Shown here: one piece after another, positions 44,067-53,677 of the stretch
How the letters are laid out: each line of letters begins with the position of its first letter
Numbering within the stretch: position 1 is the first letter of the stretch
Source: Acidovorax sp. DW039
Lineage (GTDB): Bacteria; Pseudomonadota; Gammaproteobacteria; Burkholderiales; Burkholderiaceae_C
Direction: 5' to 3'
NCBI RefSeq assembly: GCF_037101375.1
Contig: NZ_AP029020.1
Coordinates: 248,001-312,000 of the forward strand
Length of the DNA stretch: 64,000 nucleotides
Program-made: the position numbers and the translations under genes
Notes under the pieces: model-generated
The model's input: the letters and a program-made list of their open reading frames with translations, nothing else
What the model was told of the DNA's origin: nothing
Database searches by the model: none

Positions 44067-45392
44067 ATGCATGAATGCCCCGTCACCCTGTTTCCGCAGC
44101 AGATCCGCTGGGAGACAGACGGCACTAGCCGCATTCCCTTCCAGACCTATACCGATGAGGCGCTATACCGCAGGGAGCTGGACCGTTTGTTCTACAACGG
44201 GCACTGGTGCTATGTTGGCTTGGAAGCGGAGATTCCCAACGCGGGGGATTTCAAACGCACGGTGATTGGCGAGCGTTCGGTGCTGCTGGTGCGTGACAAG
44301 GATGCTTCGATCCACGTGGTGGAAAACGTCTGCGCCCACCGGGGCATGGCGTTTTGCCGCGAGCGGCATGGCAACCGCGAGAGCCTGACCTGCCCATATC
44401 ACCAGTGGAACTACACCCTGTCGGGCGACTTGCAGGGCGTGCCGTTTCGGCGTGGTGTGAAGCAGGATGGCAAGGTCAATGGCGGCATGCCTGCAGACTT
44501 CAACCCGGCGGAGCATGGGCTGACCAAGCTCAAGGTGGCCACCCGTGGCGGCGTGGTGTTTGCGTCGTTTGACCACAGCGTGGAGCCGCTGGAGGAATTC
44601 CTGGGCCCCACCATCCTGGGGTACTTTGACCGGCTGTTCAATGGTCGCAAGCTCACCATCCTGGGCTACAACCGCCAGCGCATTCCGGGCAACTGGAAGC
44701 TGATGCAAGAGAACATCAAGGACCCGTACCACCCCGGCCTGCTGCACACCTGGTTCGTTACCTTTGGGCTCTGGCGTGCCGACAACAAGTCGCAACTGCT
44801 GATGGATGCGCAGCACCGCCATGCGGCCATGGTCTCGACTCGTGGCGCGGCGGGCAAGGCGGCGGATGTGACGCAGGTGTCCAGCTTCAAGGCGGGCATG
44901 GAGCTGAACGACCCGCGCTTTCTCGACATTGCGCAGGAGCACTGGTGGGCGGGGCCGGCCCCGGCGGCCAGCGGGGAGGGTGCTGCGGCGCCGAGCGCGG
45001 CGGCACCGGTGCCCACGGCGGTGATGATGACCGTGTTCCCCAGCGTGATTTTTCAGCAGCAGGTCAACAGCGTGTCCACGCGCCACATCCAGCCGGATGG
45101 CAAAGGCGCTTTTGATTTTGTGTGGACGCACTTTGGCTTTGAAGACGACAGCGAGGAGATGACGCAGCGCCGCCTGCGCCAGGCCAATCTGTTCGGCCCG
45201 GCGGGCTTTGTGTCGGCCGACGATGGCGAGGTGATCGAGTGGTCGCAAGAAGGCTTTGAGACCAAGCCCGCGCACCGCACGCTGGCCGAGCTGGGCGGGC
45301 GCGAGGTGGGCGACACGGACCACATGGTGACCGAGACGCTGATCCGGGGCATGTACGAATACTGGCGCAAGGTGATGGAGGCGGAGGCTTGA
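44067..45392 (+). CDS. nagG: Salicylate 5-hydroxylase, large oxygenase subunit
   Basis: A 441-residue Rieske oxygenase alpha subunit. The 2Fe-2S site is C89-A-H91 with C109-P-Y-H112. The mononuclear iron site is recognisable in [14 protein letters not shown]. It closely follows the NagG pattern ([32 protein letters not shown]), an enzyme that hydroxylates salicylate to gentisate. An insertion rich in Gly/Ala/Pro (about residues 296-312) is unusual. An AAAGGAG site precedes the ATG. It is the first gene of the gentisate cluster, and the downstream enzymes confirm gentisate as the product. Other 5-hydroxylated benzoates remain possible substrates. Confidence 0.88.
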   Translation: MHECPVTLFPQQIRWETDGTSRIPFQTYTDEALYRRELDRLFYNGHWCYVGLEAEIPNAGDFKRTVIGERSVLLVRDKDASIHVVENVCAHRGMAFCRERHGNRESLTCPYHQWNYTLSGDLQGVPFRRGVKQDGKVNGGMPADFNPAEHGLTKLKVATRGGVVFASFDHSVEPLEEFLGPTILGYFDRLFNGRKLTILGYNRQRIPGNWKLMQENIKDPYHPGLLHTWFVTFGLWRADNKSQLLMDAQHRHAAMVSTRGAAGKAADVTQVSSFKAGMELNDPRFLDIAQEHWWAGPAPAASGEGAAAPSAAAPVPTAVMMTVFPSVIFQQQVNSVSTRHIQPDGKGAFDFVWTHFGFEDDSEEMTQRRLRQANLFGPAGFVSADDGEVIEWSQEGFETKPAHRTLAELGGREVGDTDHMVTETLIRGMYEYWRKVMEAEA

Positions 45393-45394
45393 CC

Positions 45395-45871
45395 ATGATG
45401 GACTTCCAGACCTACTTCGAACTGAACCAGCTCTACGCCCGCTACGCCCGCGCGCTCGACGCGGCGGACTGGGAGGCGTGGCCTGAATTTTTTATCGACC
45501 ACTGCGTGTACAAGCTGCAGCCGCGCGAAAACCACGAGCGCGGGTTTCCGCTGGCCACGCTGGCGTTTGACAGCAAGGGCATGCTGAAAGACCGCGTCTA
45601 CGGCATCCGCGAGACGCTGTTCCACGACCCCTACTACCAGCGCCATGTGGTGGGTGTGCCGCTGGTGCACAAGGTGGATGCCGATGGCCGCATCCACTGC
45701 GAGGCCAACTATGCGGTGCTGCGCACGCGCCTGTCGAAGGAATCGACGGTGTTCAACGTGGGGCGCACGCTGGATGAGGTGGTGCCCACGCCCGAGGGCC
45801 TGAAGTTCGCATCGCGCCTCGTCGTTTACGACAGCGAGATGATCCCCAACTCGCTGATCTACCCCATCTGA
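45395..45871 (+). CDS. nagH: Salicylate 5-hydroxylase, small oxygenase subunit
   Basis: A 158-residue beta subunit of the ring-hydroxylating oxygenase, snoaL-like fold. It shows the NagH signatures [20 protein letters not shown] and the C-terminal [14 protein letters not shown]. It packs with NagG into an alpha3beta3 enzyme. The ATG lies two bases after the nagG stop, with a GGAGG site inside the nagG end. Confidence 0.9.
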   Translation: MMDFQTYFELNQLYARYARALDAADWEAWPEFFIDHCVYKLQPRENHERGFPLATLAFDSKGMLKDRVYGIRETLFHDPYYQRHVVGVPLVHKVDADGRIHCEANYAVLRTRLSKESTVFNVGRTLDEVVPTPEGLKFASRLVVYDSEMIPNSLIYPI

Positions 45872-45880
45872 GGAGCCGCC

Positions 45881-46204
45881 ATGACGACGATGACAACGAA
45901 CTGGATTGACGCCGCAGCGCTGGACGATGTGCCCGAGGATGACGTGATGGGCCTGGCCGTGGCCGGGCGCGACATTGCGCTGTATGGCGTGGGCGGCGAG
46001 GTGTTTGCCACCGACAACCTGTGCACCCACGGCAATGCACGCTTGTGCGATGGTTTTTTGGAAGGGCACGAGATTGAATGCCCGCTGCACCAAGGCAAGT
46101 TTGATGTGCGCAACGGCAAACCCACCTGTGCGCCCGTCACCGAGCCGCTGCGCAGCTATCCCGTGAAGATCGAGGGCGGTCGCGTGTGGCTGGCCCTCGA
46201 CTGA
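45881..46204 (+). CDS. nagAb: Rieske-type ferredoxin of the oxygenase
   Basis: A 107-residue ferredoxin with the Rieske motifs CTHGNARL and CPLHQGKFD, binding one 2Fe-2S cluster. It carries electrons from a reductase to NagGH. It follows nagH by nine bases with a GAGGAG ribosome site. It is NagAb-like in place and length. Confidence 0.85.
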   Translation: MTTMTTNWIDAAALDDVPEDDVMGLAVAGRDIALYGVGGEVFATDNLCTHGNARLCDGFLEGHEIECPLHQGKFDVRNGKPTCAPVTEPLRSYPVKIEGGRVWLALD

Positions 46205-46233
46205 GCGCTGCTTTCCCCCAGAAGGAGTACCCC

Positions 46234-47511
46234 ATGCTCGATGAGCGACCTGCGGTCGGAGCTGCCGCATTGCCGGATGGCAGTGCAGGCGTCCGTCCGA
46301 TCCACACCATCGTAATCATTGGCGCGGGCCAGGCGGGCGGCTGGGCGGCGCAGACGCTGCGCAGCGAAGGCTTCACGGGCAGGCTGGTGCTTGTCGGTGA
46401 CGAGTTGCATCCACCACACGAGCGGCCACCGCTGTCCAAGGCTGTGTTGTCGGGCGCGGCATTGCCCACGACAACTTGGCTCATGAAGCCCGATGCCTTT
46501 AGCGCACTGGACGTGGAATGGCGGCCCAGCACGCGAGTGCAACGCATTGACCGCACCGCCCGGCAGGTGCTGCTTGCGGATGGCGAAACATTGCCCTACG
46601 ACAAGGTGATCCTATGCACGGGGGGGCGTGCACGTCAACTCGATGTGCCAGGTACCGACCAAGTGCAGCTGCACACGCTGCGCACTATTGAAGACGCGCA
46701 GGCACTAGCGCCCACCTTGGCCCCTGGCCGCAGCGTGGTGGTGGTTGGTGGCGGCTGGATTGGCCTAGAGGTGGCGGCTACGGCGCGCCAGCAGGGCGCC
46801 GACGTAGTGGTGGTCGAGACCCAGAGCCGCCTGTGCGAACGCACCGTGCCTGTCGAGATTTCTGACTATCTGCTGGCCTTGCACAGTGCGCAGGGCACGC
46901 GCGTGCTGCTGGGCACTGGCGTGCGGGGCTTTGCCCGTGCTGCAGATGGCCGCTCAGAGGTCTTGCTGGCCGATGGCAGTGTGTTGGCGTGCGACACCAT
47001 CGTACTGGGCATTGGCCTGGTGCCCAACGACGAGCTGGCGCGCGCGGCGGGCCTGGCCTGCGATGGCGGCGTGCGGGTAGATGCCCAGTGCCGCACGTCC
47101 GACCCCGACATTCTGGCTGCGGGCGATGTGGCCGTAGCACCCAACCCGTGGGCGGGCCGGAGCCTGCGGCTGGAGTCGTGGCAGAACGCGCAGGAGCAGG
47201 GAATGGCCGCTGCGCGCTCGGCCCTGGGCCATGCCGTGGATTACCAGCCGCTGCCGTGGTTCTGGTCCGACCAGTACGGCATGAACTTGCAGATCTACGG
47301 CATGCCCACGCCTACGCACCGCGTGGTGCAGCGCGGCGATGCGGCCAGCGGCAGCTTTGTGCTGTTCTACCTGGCAGGCGATGTGGTGCAAGCAGCCATC
47401 GGCGCCAACGCTGCGCGTGATTTGCGGTTTGCCCGCCGCTTGATCGAGCAGCGCAAGCCGGTCGATACAGAGCTGCTTGCCGACCCGGCCACACCCATGT
47501 CCAAACTTTGA
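46234..47511 (+). CDS. FAD-dependent ferredoxin reductase
   Basis: A 425-residue pyridine-nucleotide-disulfide-type reductase. FAD-binding GAGQAGG near residue 26, NADH-binding VVVGGGWIGLEVAA in the middle and the second FAD motif DILAAGDVAVAPNPW are in order. It resembles reductases of three-component dioxygenases (BphA4/AndAa type), passing electrons from NADH to the Rieske ferredoxin just upstream. ATG 46234 has a GAAGGAG site. A second, unrelated NagAa-type reductase lies at 51257-52243, so two electron sources may exist. Confidence 0.88.
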   Translation: MLDERPAVGAAALPDGSAGVRPIHTIVIIGAGQAGGWAAQTLRSEGFTGRLVLVGDELHPPHERPPLSKAVLSGAALPTTTWLMKPDAFSALDVEWRPSTRVQRIDRTARQVLLADGETLPYDKVILCTGGRARQLDVPGTDQVQLHTLRTIEDAQALAPTLAPGRSVVVVGGGWIGLEVAATARQQGADVVVVETQSRLCERTVPVEISDYLLALHSAQGTRVLLGTGVRGFARAADGRSEVLLADGSVLACDTIVLGIGLVPNDELARAAGLACDGGVRVDAQCRTSDPDILAAGDVAVAPNPWAGRSLRLESWQNAQEQGMAAARSALGHAVDYQPLPWFWSDQYGMNLQIYGMPTPTHRVVQRGDAASGSFVLFYLAGDVVQAAIGANAARDLRFARRLIEQRKPVDTELLADPATPMSKL

Positions 47512-47610
47512 TCCAGCTCTGGCGGTGCACGGTTGGCGCTCTGGCGCCATCGGTGGTCACAGCCAACGCTTGCCCCTCCTGACCCACTCCCTTTGAAGAA
47601 AGAAACTGCG

Positions 47611-48315
47611 ATGACCACCACCTACCTCTGGACCCCACCCCCCGTGTATTCGCTGCCCGTGCGGGGCCGCAGCGAACGCTTGCCCGTCCACCGCCTGTTC
47701 TTTGTTGGCCGCAACTACCACGCGCATGCGGTCGAGATGGGGCGGCCCGTGGACAAGTCGGTCGAAGTGCCGTTCTATTTCACCAAGGCGCCGTCCACAC
47801 TGGTCGAGTCGGGCGCCACCGTGGCCTACCCGCCCGGCACGCAAAACTACCACCACGAAATGGAACTGGTGTTGGCCATTGGCGCGCCCGGTTTTCGGGT
47901 GAGCGAGGCCAATGCGCCTGGCCTCATCTACGGCTACGCCTGCGGTCTGGACATGACGCGCCGCGACCTGCAACTGGTGGCGCGGGATAAGGGCCGCCCG
48001 TGGGACCTGGGCAAGGATGTGGAGCAGTCGTCCGTGGTCTCCGAGATCGTGCCCATGCCGCAGGTGGTGCTGGGCCAGGGCAACCTGGAGCTTTCGGTCA
48101 ATGGCACGGTGCGCCAGAAGTCCGACCTGTCCAAGCTGATCTGGAACATCCCCGAGCTGATTGCCGACCTGTCCAAGTTCTACCACCTGCAGCCGGGCGA
48201 CCTGATCTTTACCGGCACCCCCGAGGGCGTAGGCCCCGTGTTGGCAGGCGACCGTATCGACGGCCACATTGAGGGCGTGGGCAGCATCGCGCTCCACGTT
48301 GGCCCGGCGGAATAA
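47611..48315 (+). CDS. nagK: Fumarylpyruvate hydrolase, FAH family
   Basis: A 234-residue fumarylacetoacetate-hydrolase-fold enzyme. The metal-binding acidic residues lie in YHHEMELVLAIG and the following DMTRRDLQ region. The C-terminal part reads LIFTGTPEGVGPV, canonical for the family. In the gentisate route it splits fumarylpyruvate into fumarate and pyruvate. The ATG at 47611 starts the conserved MTTTYLW sequence; the preceding 100 bases are a spacer. Confidence 0.88.
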   Translation: MTTTYLWTPPPVYSLPVRGRSERLPVHRLFFVGRNYHAHAVEMGRPVDKSVEVPFYFTKAPSTLVESGATVAYPPGTQNYHHEMELVLAIGAPGFRVSEANAPGLIYGYACGLDMTRRDLQLVARDKGRPWDLGKDVEQSSVVSEIVPMPQVVLGQGNLELSVNGTVRQKSDLSKLIWNIPELIADLSKFYHLQPGDLIFTGTPEGVGPVLAGDRIDGHIEGVGSIALHVGPAE

Positions 48316-48348
48316 GAAAAAAAGCCACATCCAGGAGACAACCCCACC

Positions 48349-49473
48349 ATGACCACCGACCTCACACCTTCCCCCGTGCGGCTGCATGCCGTTGCGGGCA
48401 AGGGCCAGCCCGAGCCGACGCCCGAACTGGAGCAGCTGTACCGGGGCTTTGAGCAAGAGCTGCTGGTGCCGCTCTGGACGCAGATTGGCGACCTGATGCC
48501 CCGCCAGCCCCAATCCAAGGCCGTGCCCCATCTGTGGCGCTGGGACCGCTTGAAGGCCCTGGCCGCACAGGCGGGCGCCATCGTGCCCGTGGGCCGTGGC
48601 GGGGAGCGCCGTGCGATTGCGCTGGCCAACCCGGCGCTGGGTGGGCGCCCGTTTGCCACGCCCACGCTGTGGGCCGCCATTCAGTACCTGATGCCCGGCG
48701 AAGACGCGCCCGAGCACCGGCACACGCAGCACGCGTTTCGTTTTGTGGTGGAAGGCGAGGGCGTGTGGACGGTGGTGAATGGTGACGCCGTGCGTATGTC
48801 GCGGGGGGACTTTCTGCCGCAAGCCGGCTGGAACTGGCATGCCCACCACAACGCTGCCACCGAGCCCATGGCCTGGATCGACGGCCTGGACATTCCGTTT
48901 TCGTACTACACCGAGAGCCAGTTTTTTGAAGTGGGGCGCGAGCAGCTTCCTCCCGCTGAGCGCACCACCGCCGAGCGTTCATATTCCGAAAGGCTATGGG
49001 GCCACCCGGGCCTGCGCCCGGTGTCGATGGTGCAGGCGCAGCCCGCCACGCCCCTGCTGGCCTACCGCTGGGTGGACACCGACCGCGCGTTGGCCGATCA
49101 GCTCGCGCTGGAAGACGAAGGCCAGCCGGGCACGCTGAGCCCCGGGCATGCGGCGGTGCGCTTTACCAACCCCACCACCGGAGCCGATGTGCTGCCCACC
49201 ATGCGGACCGAAATGCACCGCGTGCGCGCGGGCGGTGCAACGCGGGTTCAGCGTGAGGTGGGGTCGTCGGTGTTCCAGGTGTTTGACGGCAGCGGCACCG
49301 TCACGGTGGGCGAGCGCACTTGGCAGGTGGCGCGCGGCGACTTGTTTGTGGTGCCGTCGTGGCAGCCGTTCTCGGCCCAGGCGTCGGCCGCGGGCGCAAT
49401 CGACCTGTTCCGTTTCAGTGATGCGCCGATTTTTGAGGCGCTGCACAGCCACCGTGCGCAAGTCACTGTTTGA
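48349..49473 (+). CDS. nagI: Gentisate 1,2-dioxygenase
   Basis: A 374-residue bicupin. The N-terminal cupin has the iron ligands in EHRHTQHAFRFVVEGEG and a late histidine in GWNWHAHHN. The C-terminal cupin is also complete. It opens the gentisate ring with oxygen to give maleylpyruvate. Length and motifs match NagI/GtdA. It follows nagK by 33 bases with a GGAGACA ribosome site. Confidence 0.92.
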   Translation: MTTDLTPSPVRLHAVAGKGQPEPTPELEQLYRGFEQELLVPLWTQIGDLMPRQPQSKAVPHLWRWDRLKALAAQAGAIVPVGRGGERRAIALANPALGGRPFATPTLWAAIQYLMPGEDAPEHRHTQHAFRFVVEGEGVWTVVNGDAVRMSRGDFLPQAGWNWHAHHNAATEPMAWIDGLDIPFSYYTESQFFEVGREQLPPAERTTAERSYSERLWGHPGLRPVSMVQAQPATPLLAYRWVDTDRALADQLALEDEGQPGTLSPGHAAVRFTNPTTGADVLPTMRTEMHRVRAGGATRVQREVGSSVFQVFDGSGTVTVGERTWQVARGDLFVVPSWQPFSAQASAAGAIDLFRFSDAPIFEALHSHRAQVTV

Positions 49474-49528
49474 TCCATCACTTACCAAGCCGGATACGGC
49501 TTTCATAAAACCAAGGAGACACCCCCCC

Positions 49529-50530
49529 ATGCTGACCGCCATTCGTTCACAGTTTTTTAAACCCGCTCTGGCGTTTTGCGCGCTGGCCCTAGTGGCCGCC
49601 GCGAGCTTGCCCCGTGCCGTGGCGCAGACCTTCCCCGCCAAGCCCGTTCGCTCCGTTGCACCGTATTCACCCGGCAGCGGCCCCGATGCGGTGATGCGCA
49701 TCCTCAGCGAGCGCCTGTCGCGCAACTGGGGACAGCAATTGGTCATCGACAACAAACCAGGGGCCAATGGTTTCATCGCTATCGGTGATGCCAAGCGCTC
49801 GGCGCCAGATGGCTACACGCTGCTGCAGGTGGACAATACGCACATGGCCTTGCAGCCGCATTTGTTCAAGCAATTGCCCTACGAGCCGACCAAAGATTTC
49901 GAGCCCGTCGCACCGGTGTATTTCACCAACTTCTTTGTGGTGGTGGCTGCAAATTCGCCGTGGAAGGATGTAGGTGACTTGATCAAGGCGGCCAAGGCTA
50001 CTCCGGGCGACATTACTTACGGATCTTGGGGCATCGGCAGCGTAGCCCATGTGGGCGCGGCCATGCTCGAAGCAGCGACTGGCACGAAGATGATGCATGT
50101 GCCTTACAAAGACATGGGAAGTGTCTACACCTCGGTGGCCACGGGGGACATCAAGTGGGCGTTTGGCACGGCAGCGACGGCTGGGCCGATGTTCCAGGCC
50201 AAGAAGGTGAAGTTTCTGGCCCTGGCTGCGCCCCAGCGCCTGGCGGGCTTTACCGACATCCCGACCATGGGCGAAGCGGGCGGACCGGCCGGTTTTGAAG
50301 TGAAGACCTGGGTGGGCTTGTTTGCGCCGGCTGGCACGCCCAAGGCGGCCATCGAGAAGATCAATGCCGACGTAGGCAAAGTGCTGGCAACGCCAGAGGT
50401 CAAGGAGCGTCTTGCGACCTTTGGCTTTGAGCCGTACATCGGCCCTCCCGCGGAGCTTACCAAGGCCATCGAACGCGATTCGCGCACCTTCGGTGAAGTC
50501 GTCAAACGCGCCAAGATTGCCCTGGACTGA
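49529..50530 (+). CDS. Bug-family periplasmic receptor (TctC-like)
   Basis: A 333-residue periplasmic binding protein. A signal peptide (about 33 residues, ending AVAQ) is followed by the Bug pattern (RSVAPYSPGSGPDAVMRILS, VIDNKPGANGFIAIG, TYGSWGIGSVAHVGA, MHVPYKDMG). It probably binds an aromatic or carboxylic acid of this pathway. The TctA/TctB membrane partners are not in the window, so it must share a distant transporter or act as a sensor. It has a GGAGACA site and lies within the nag operon between nagI and nagL. Confidence 0.88.
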   Translation: MLTAIRSQFFKPALAFCALALVAAASLPRAVAQTFPAKPVRSVAPYSPGSGPDAVMRILSERLSRNWGQQLVIDNKPGANGFIAIGDAKRSAPDGYTLLQVDNTHMALQPHLFKQLPYEPTKDFEPVAPVYFTNFFVVVAANSPWKDVGDLIKAAKATPGDITYGSWGIGSVAHVGAAMLEAATGTKMMHVPYKDMGSVYTSVATGDIKWAFGTAATAGPMFQAKKVKFLALAAPQRLAGFTDIPTMGEAGGPAGFEVKTWVGLFAPAGTPKAAIEKINADVGKVLATPEVKERLATFGFEPYIGPPAELTKAIERDSRTFGEVVKRAKIALD

Positions 50531-50544
50531 AACAGAGACCGAGC

Positions 50545-51183
50545 ATGAAACTCTATTCCTTCTTTCGCAGCGGCACCTCTCACCGTTTGCGCATTGCACT
50601 CAACCTCAAGGGGCTGGCCTACGATCAGGTAGCGGTCGATTTACGGCGCGAGGAGCATCTGGGCGATGCCTTCAAGGCTATCAACCCGCAGCAGCTGGTG
50701 CCCGTGCTGGAGGTGCAAGAGCGCTTGATGATCCAGTCGCCCGCCATCATCGAATGGCTCGAAGAGCGCTATCCCAACCCGCCGCTGCTGCCCAGCGATG
50801 CCAGTGACCGCGCCCAGGTGCGCGCCCTGGCCGCCATCGTGGGTTGCGACATTCACCCCATCAACAACCGCCGCATTTTGGAGGCGCTGCGCCACCGCTT
50901 CAGTGCCGATGAGGCTGCTGTGAACGAATGGTGTGGAACTTGGATCAGCGCAGGCTTTGATGCCATTGAGGCGCTGCTGTCGAAGGACCCGCAGCGCGGT
51001 GATTTCTGCTTTGGTACCGCCCCCACGCTGGCCGATGTGTACCTGGTGCCGCAGGTGGAGAGTGCGCGCCGCTTCAAAGTAGACTTAGCACGCTGGCCGC
51101 TAATAATGGCAGTAGACGCGGCATGCGGGCAGTTGGACGCCTTTCGCAAAGCGGCGCCGAGCGCGCAACCCGATGCCAGCTAA
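50545..51183 (+). CDS. nagL: Maleylpyruvate isomerase, zeta-class GST
   Basis: A 212-residue glutathione-transferase-fold enzyme. The active-site serine region reads FFRSGTSHRLRIALNLKG, followed by INPQQLVPVLE and IIEWLEERYPNPPLLP, the zeta-class pattern. It isomerises maleylpyruvate to fumarylpyruvate using glutathione. It follows the Bug receptor by 14 bases and closes the plus-strand operon. Confidence 0.9.
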   Translation: MKLYSFFRSGTSHRLRIALNLKGLAYDQVAVDLRREEHLGDAFKAINPQQLVPVLEVQERLMIQSPAIIEWLEERYPNPPLLPSDASDRAQVRALAAIVGCDIHPINNRRILEALRHRFSADEAAVNEWCGTWISAGFDAIEALLSKDPQRGDFCFGTAPTLADVYLVPQVESARRFKVDLARWPLIMAVDAACGQLDAFRKAAPSAQPDAS

Positions 51184-51256
51184 GATCAAATGACAACGCG
51201 CAGTAAGGCAATTCTGAACAACTATCCGTGTGGCGAATGGTTAGCTGTGGCAAGCC

Positions 51257-52243
51257 TCAGTCGCCCTGCATATAGAAGGCCTCAGCATGAATATGGGAAG
51301 TCTCCATGCCTTTGCTCAGGGCCAGCAGCGTTGTTGTCTCAACCATAGCTGGTGAGCCGCACAGATAAGCATGCCAGCCATGCAGGCTGGCATGGTCCTG
51401 TTCGATAGCCTGGGTTACCAGGCCACGCCGCTGTGTTGCAGGGTCTGCGCCTGAAGCAACAACCACATGTACCTTGAGTGTAGGGTGCTGGCTCCGCAGC
51501 TCATCAAGCCATCCCAAGCCATACAGCTCGCGGGACGAGCGCACACCGACGTACAGATGGACGGGGTTACGCATGCCTTCGACCACCGTAGCGCGCACTA
51601 CCGAGAGCGCCGACGCTAGCCCTGTTCCCCCGGCCACACAGAGTATCGGCCCCTTGTGCTGCTGGCGAAGGTAGGCTGCACCCAGAGGGCCGCTGACCTT
51701 GACCTTATCCCCAACCTTCAGTTGCTCGGCAATATAGTTGCTAACCCGGCCGCGGGGCATGAGCTGGATGTGGAATTCGAGCAGGTCCTCGCCCGGAAGA
51801 CTCGCCATGGAATAGGGGCGCACATGCGTTGGCGTAAATGCAATATGCATGTACTGGCCCGGTGAGAACGCAATCGGTTTGGCCACTTTGATCCGCAGGC
51901 GCCGAATCTCCGCCGCTAAATGATCAATGGCTATGACCGTAGCCTTGGCTGAGCGCGCCTTATGGACTACGGCATCTTCGGGAGCCGGTACTTCAATGGT
52001 GCAAGGTGCCGTCAAATAGGTCTGGCAGGCCAGAACGGCACCGTCCATGCCGTCCAGCGGACGTTGCTGCTCACGCCCACCGTCAAGCACTTCGCCGCTA
52101 AGCACTCTGCACCGGCAGATGCCACAGCGACCTGATAGGCAGGAGTAGGACATTGGAACCTGCGCTGCGCGCAAAGCCTCAAGCAGATTCGTGCCGGGCT
52201 TGGCGCGGATCACGCGGTTAAGCGGTTGAACAAGAATGTCCAT
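51257..52243 (-). CDS. nagAa: NagAa-like ferredoxin-NAD(P) reductase
   Basis: A 328-residue reductase. An N-terminal plant-type 2Fe-2S domain (C35, C40, C43, C73; SYSCLSGRCGICRCR) is fused to an FAD-binding FNR domain (RPYSMASLPGEDLLEFHI) and an NAD-binding domain (LCVAGGTGLASALSVVRA). The pattern is that of NagAa/NahAa. It faces away from the nag operon and is divergent from the LysR gene. It offers an alternative electron supply to NagAb-NagGH. Confidence 0.87.
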   Translation of the reverse strand: MDILVQPLNRVIRAKPGTNLLEALRAAQVPMSYSCLSGRCGICRCRVLSGEVLDGGREQQRPLDGMDGAVLACQTYLTAPCTIEVPAPEDAVVHKARSAKATVIAIDHLAAEIRRLRIKVAKPIAFSPGQYMHIAFTPTHVRPYSMASLPGEDLLEFHIQLMPRGRVSNYIAEQLKVGDKVKVSGPLGAAYLRQQHKGPILCVAGGTGLASALSVVRATVVEGMRNPVHLYVGVRSSRELYGLGWLDELRSQHPTLKVHVVVASGADPATQRRGLVTQAIEQDHASLHGWHAYLCGSPAMVETTTLLALSKGMETSHIHAEAFYMQGD

Positions 52244-52378
52244 GGAAGGCGGCCTTTGAGGTCATATATAGCAAGCCACGCATACGAACGATGCGGGCAA
52301 TTGCCTCGTCATTGTGCCGACGAACCAATGCCTGCAATACCATCAGCGCTTCGTATCACCTGATTTGATGGAACGGCG
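52244..52378. promoter_or_regulatory. Shared promoter region, nagAa and nagR
   Basis: 135 bases between divergent starts. LysR regulators usually bind here, near their own promoter, but I find no convincing NahR consensus; CGTATCACCTGATTTGATGG is only loosely similar. No other feature. Confidence 0.4.
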
Positions 52379-53308
52379 ATGGAGCTATCAGATATAGACC
52401 TGAACCTGCTGGTGCTTTTTCAACAACTCATGGTCGAGCGGCGTGTATCCAAGGCCGCGGACAACCTTGGGCTCACGCAGTCGGCCGTCAGCAACGCGCT
52501 GGCCAAGATGCGCCGCATCTTTGACGACGAATTGTTCCTACGCACCTCTGGCGGCATGGTACCCACGCCCTTTGCTGAACAGCTCGCCGAACCCGTGGGC
52601 TACGCGCTGGGCATGATCTACAGCGGGCTGAACCAGCGGACGCAATTCACGCCCGCCACACTAAAACGCACCATCACCATGGGCATGACAGACATCGGTG
52701 AGATCGTCTTTCTACCAACCCTGCTGGAACGCTTGAGTCGTGAGGCTCCTGGTGTCACGCTGAACACAGTGCGTAACAATGCCACCAACCTACGGGAAGA
52801 CATGGAGGCTGGTAAGGTGGACTTGGCCATCGGCCTGTTGCCGCAGCTAAAAGCGGGCTTTTTTCAAAGGCGTTTGTTCCGTCAACGGTATGTGTGCCTA
52901 TTCCGAAAGGGGCACACACTGGACCGACCGAAACTGCTAATCACTGACTACAAGGCGGCGGAACATCTGGTGATCGTCTCTGCCGGGACCGGGCACGGGA
53001 TTGTCGATGAGCTGATACGAAAGTCGGGAATTGATCGCATTGTGCGGCTAAGCGTGCCGCACTTCGTGAGCGTGGGCCATATTCTGCAAGGCACGGAACT
53101 CGTGGCCACGGTGCCTGAACGTCTGGCACAGAAGCTGGTGGAGCCTTTTGGCCTAGTGTCACGCACACATCCGGTGAAACTGCCCGAGGCACCCATCAGT
53201 ATGTTCTGGCATGCAAAAGTACACCGCGAGCCGGTAAATCAGTGGCTGAGGGGCATGATATTCGAATTGTTTGGCGGGAGTAGCACCGGTGACATAGGTT
53301 CGCCGTGA
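52379..53308 (+). CDS. nagR: LysR-family regulator, NagR/NahR type
   Basis: A 309-residue LysR protein. It opens MELSDIDLNLLVLFQQLMVE with the helix-turn-helix NLGLTQSAVSNALAKMR. The effector domain contains MTDIGEIVFLPTLLERL and LAIGLLPQLKAGFFQRRLF and ends with ISMFWHAKVHREPVNQWL. These stretches closely follow NahR/NagR, which respond to salicylate. It should activate the nagG operon and/or nagAa in the presence of salicylate. Confidence 0.9.
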   Translation: MELSDIDLNLLVLFQQLMVERRVSKAADNLGLTQSAVSNALAKMRRIFDDELFLRTSGGMVPTPFAEQLAEPVGYALGMIYSGLNQRTQFTPATLKRTITMGMTDIGEIVFLPTLLERLSREAPGVTLNTVRNNATNLREDMEAGKVDLAIGLLPQLKAGFFQRRLFRQRYVCLFRKGHTLDRPKLLITDYKAAEHLVIVSAGTGHGIVDELIRKSGIDRIVRLSVPHFVSVGHILQGTELVATVPERLAQKLVEPFGLVSRTHPVKLPEAPISMFWHAKVHREPVNQWLRGMIFELFGGSSTGDIGSP

Positions 53309-53677
53309 CCGCTGGTCCCCAAAAAGGGTAAAGCGTAAATTTAGGGCACTTGCTGAACAAGTAATCGAATTGGACGATCCGCTTAGTAAAGAGTCGAACC
53401 AGTGCTAACCGAAGTTCATTCGCAGTATGCATTCGAGCCCAATCGGTAGGCGCCCGTTACCGCACTTAGGTACTGAGGAGCGATCACGGCGCAAAGCTTA
53501 TGCCACGATACGCTCTGTTCTATCACCGCCAGAAACGTATCACGTTTGGTCCAATAACGGTAGGGTTCGAATCCTTCGCGTAGATATGCGCCCCCCGCCA
53601 ATGGGTTGTTGCTTCACTTTTCAGGTGCATCGATACATGCAAACATCCCGCCATCCTTGGATTTTTTCAGCGTTACC
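53309..53677 (-). mobile_element. Gap with IS5-family N-terminal remnant
   Basis: On the minus strand about 53580-53410 reads TKRDTFLAVIEQSVSWHKLC and AVIAPQYLSAVTGAYRLG. This fits the start of an IS5-family transposase (KxxFLxxMExxVPWxxLCALIxPHY). No catalytic part follows. A GGTTCGAATCC string at 53573 resembles a tRNA T-loop but lacks the rest of a tRNA. Confidence 0.5.

Noticed and set aside
44163..48849. Long antisense open frames across the nag genes
   Set aside because: High GC opens the opposite strand. The plus-strand genes have clear families and ribosome sites, and the antisense products are rich in His/Arg and unlike any family.
53560..53600. GGTTCGAATCC resembling a tRNA T-loop
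   Set aside because: No matching acceptor stem, D-arm or anticodon arm in the 80 bases upstream, and the T-stem itself pairs poorly.
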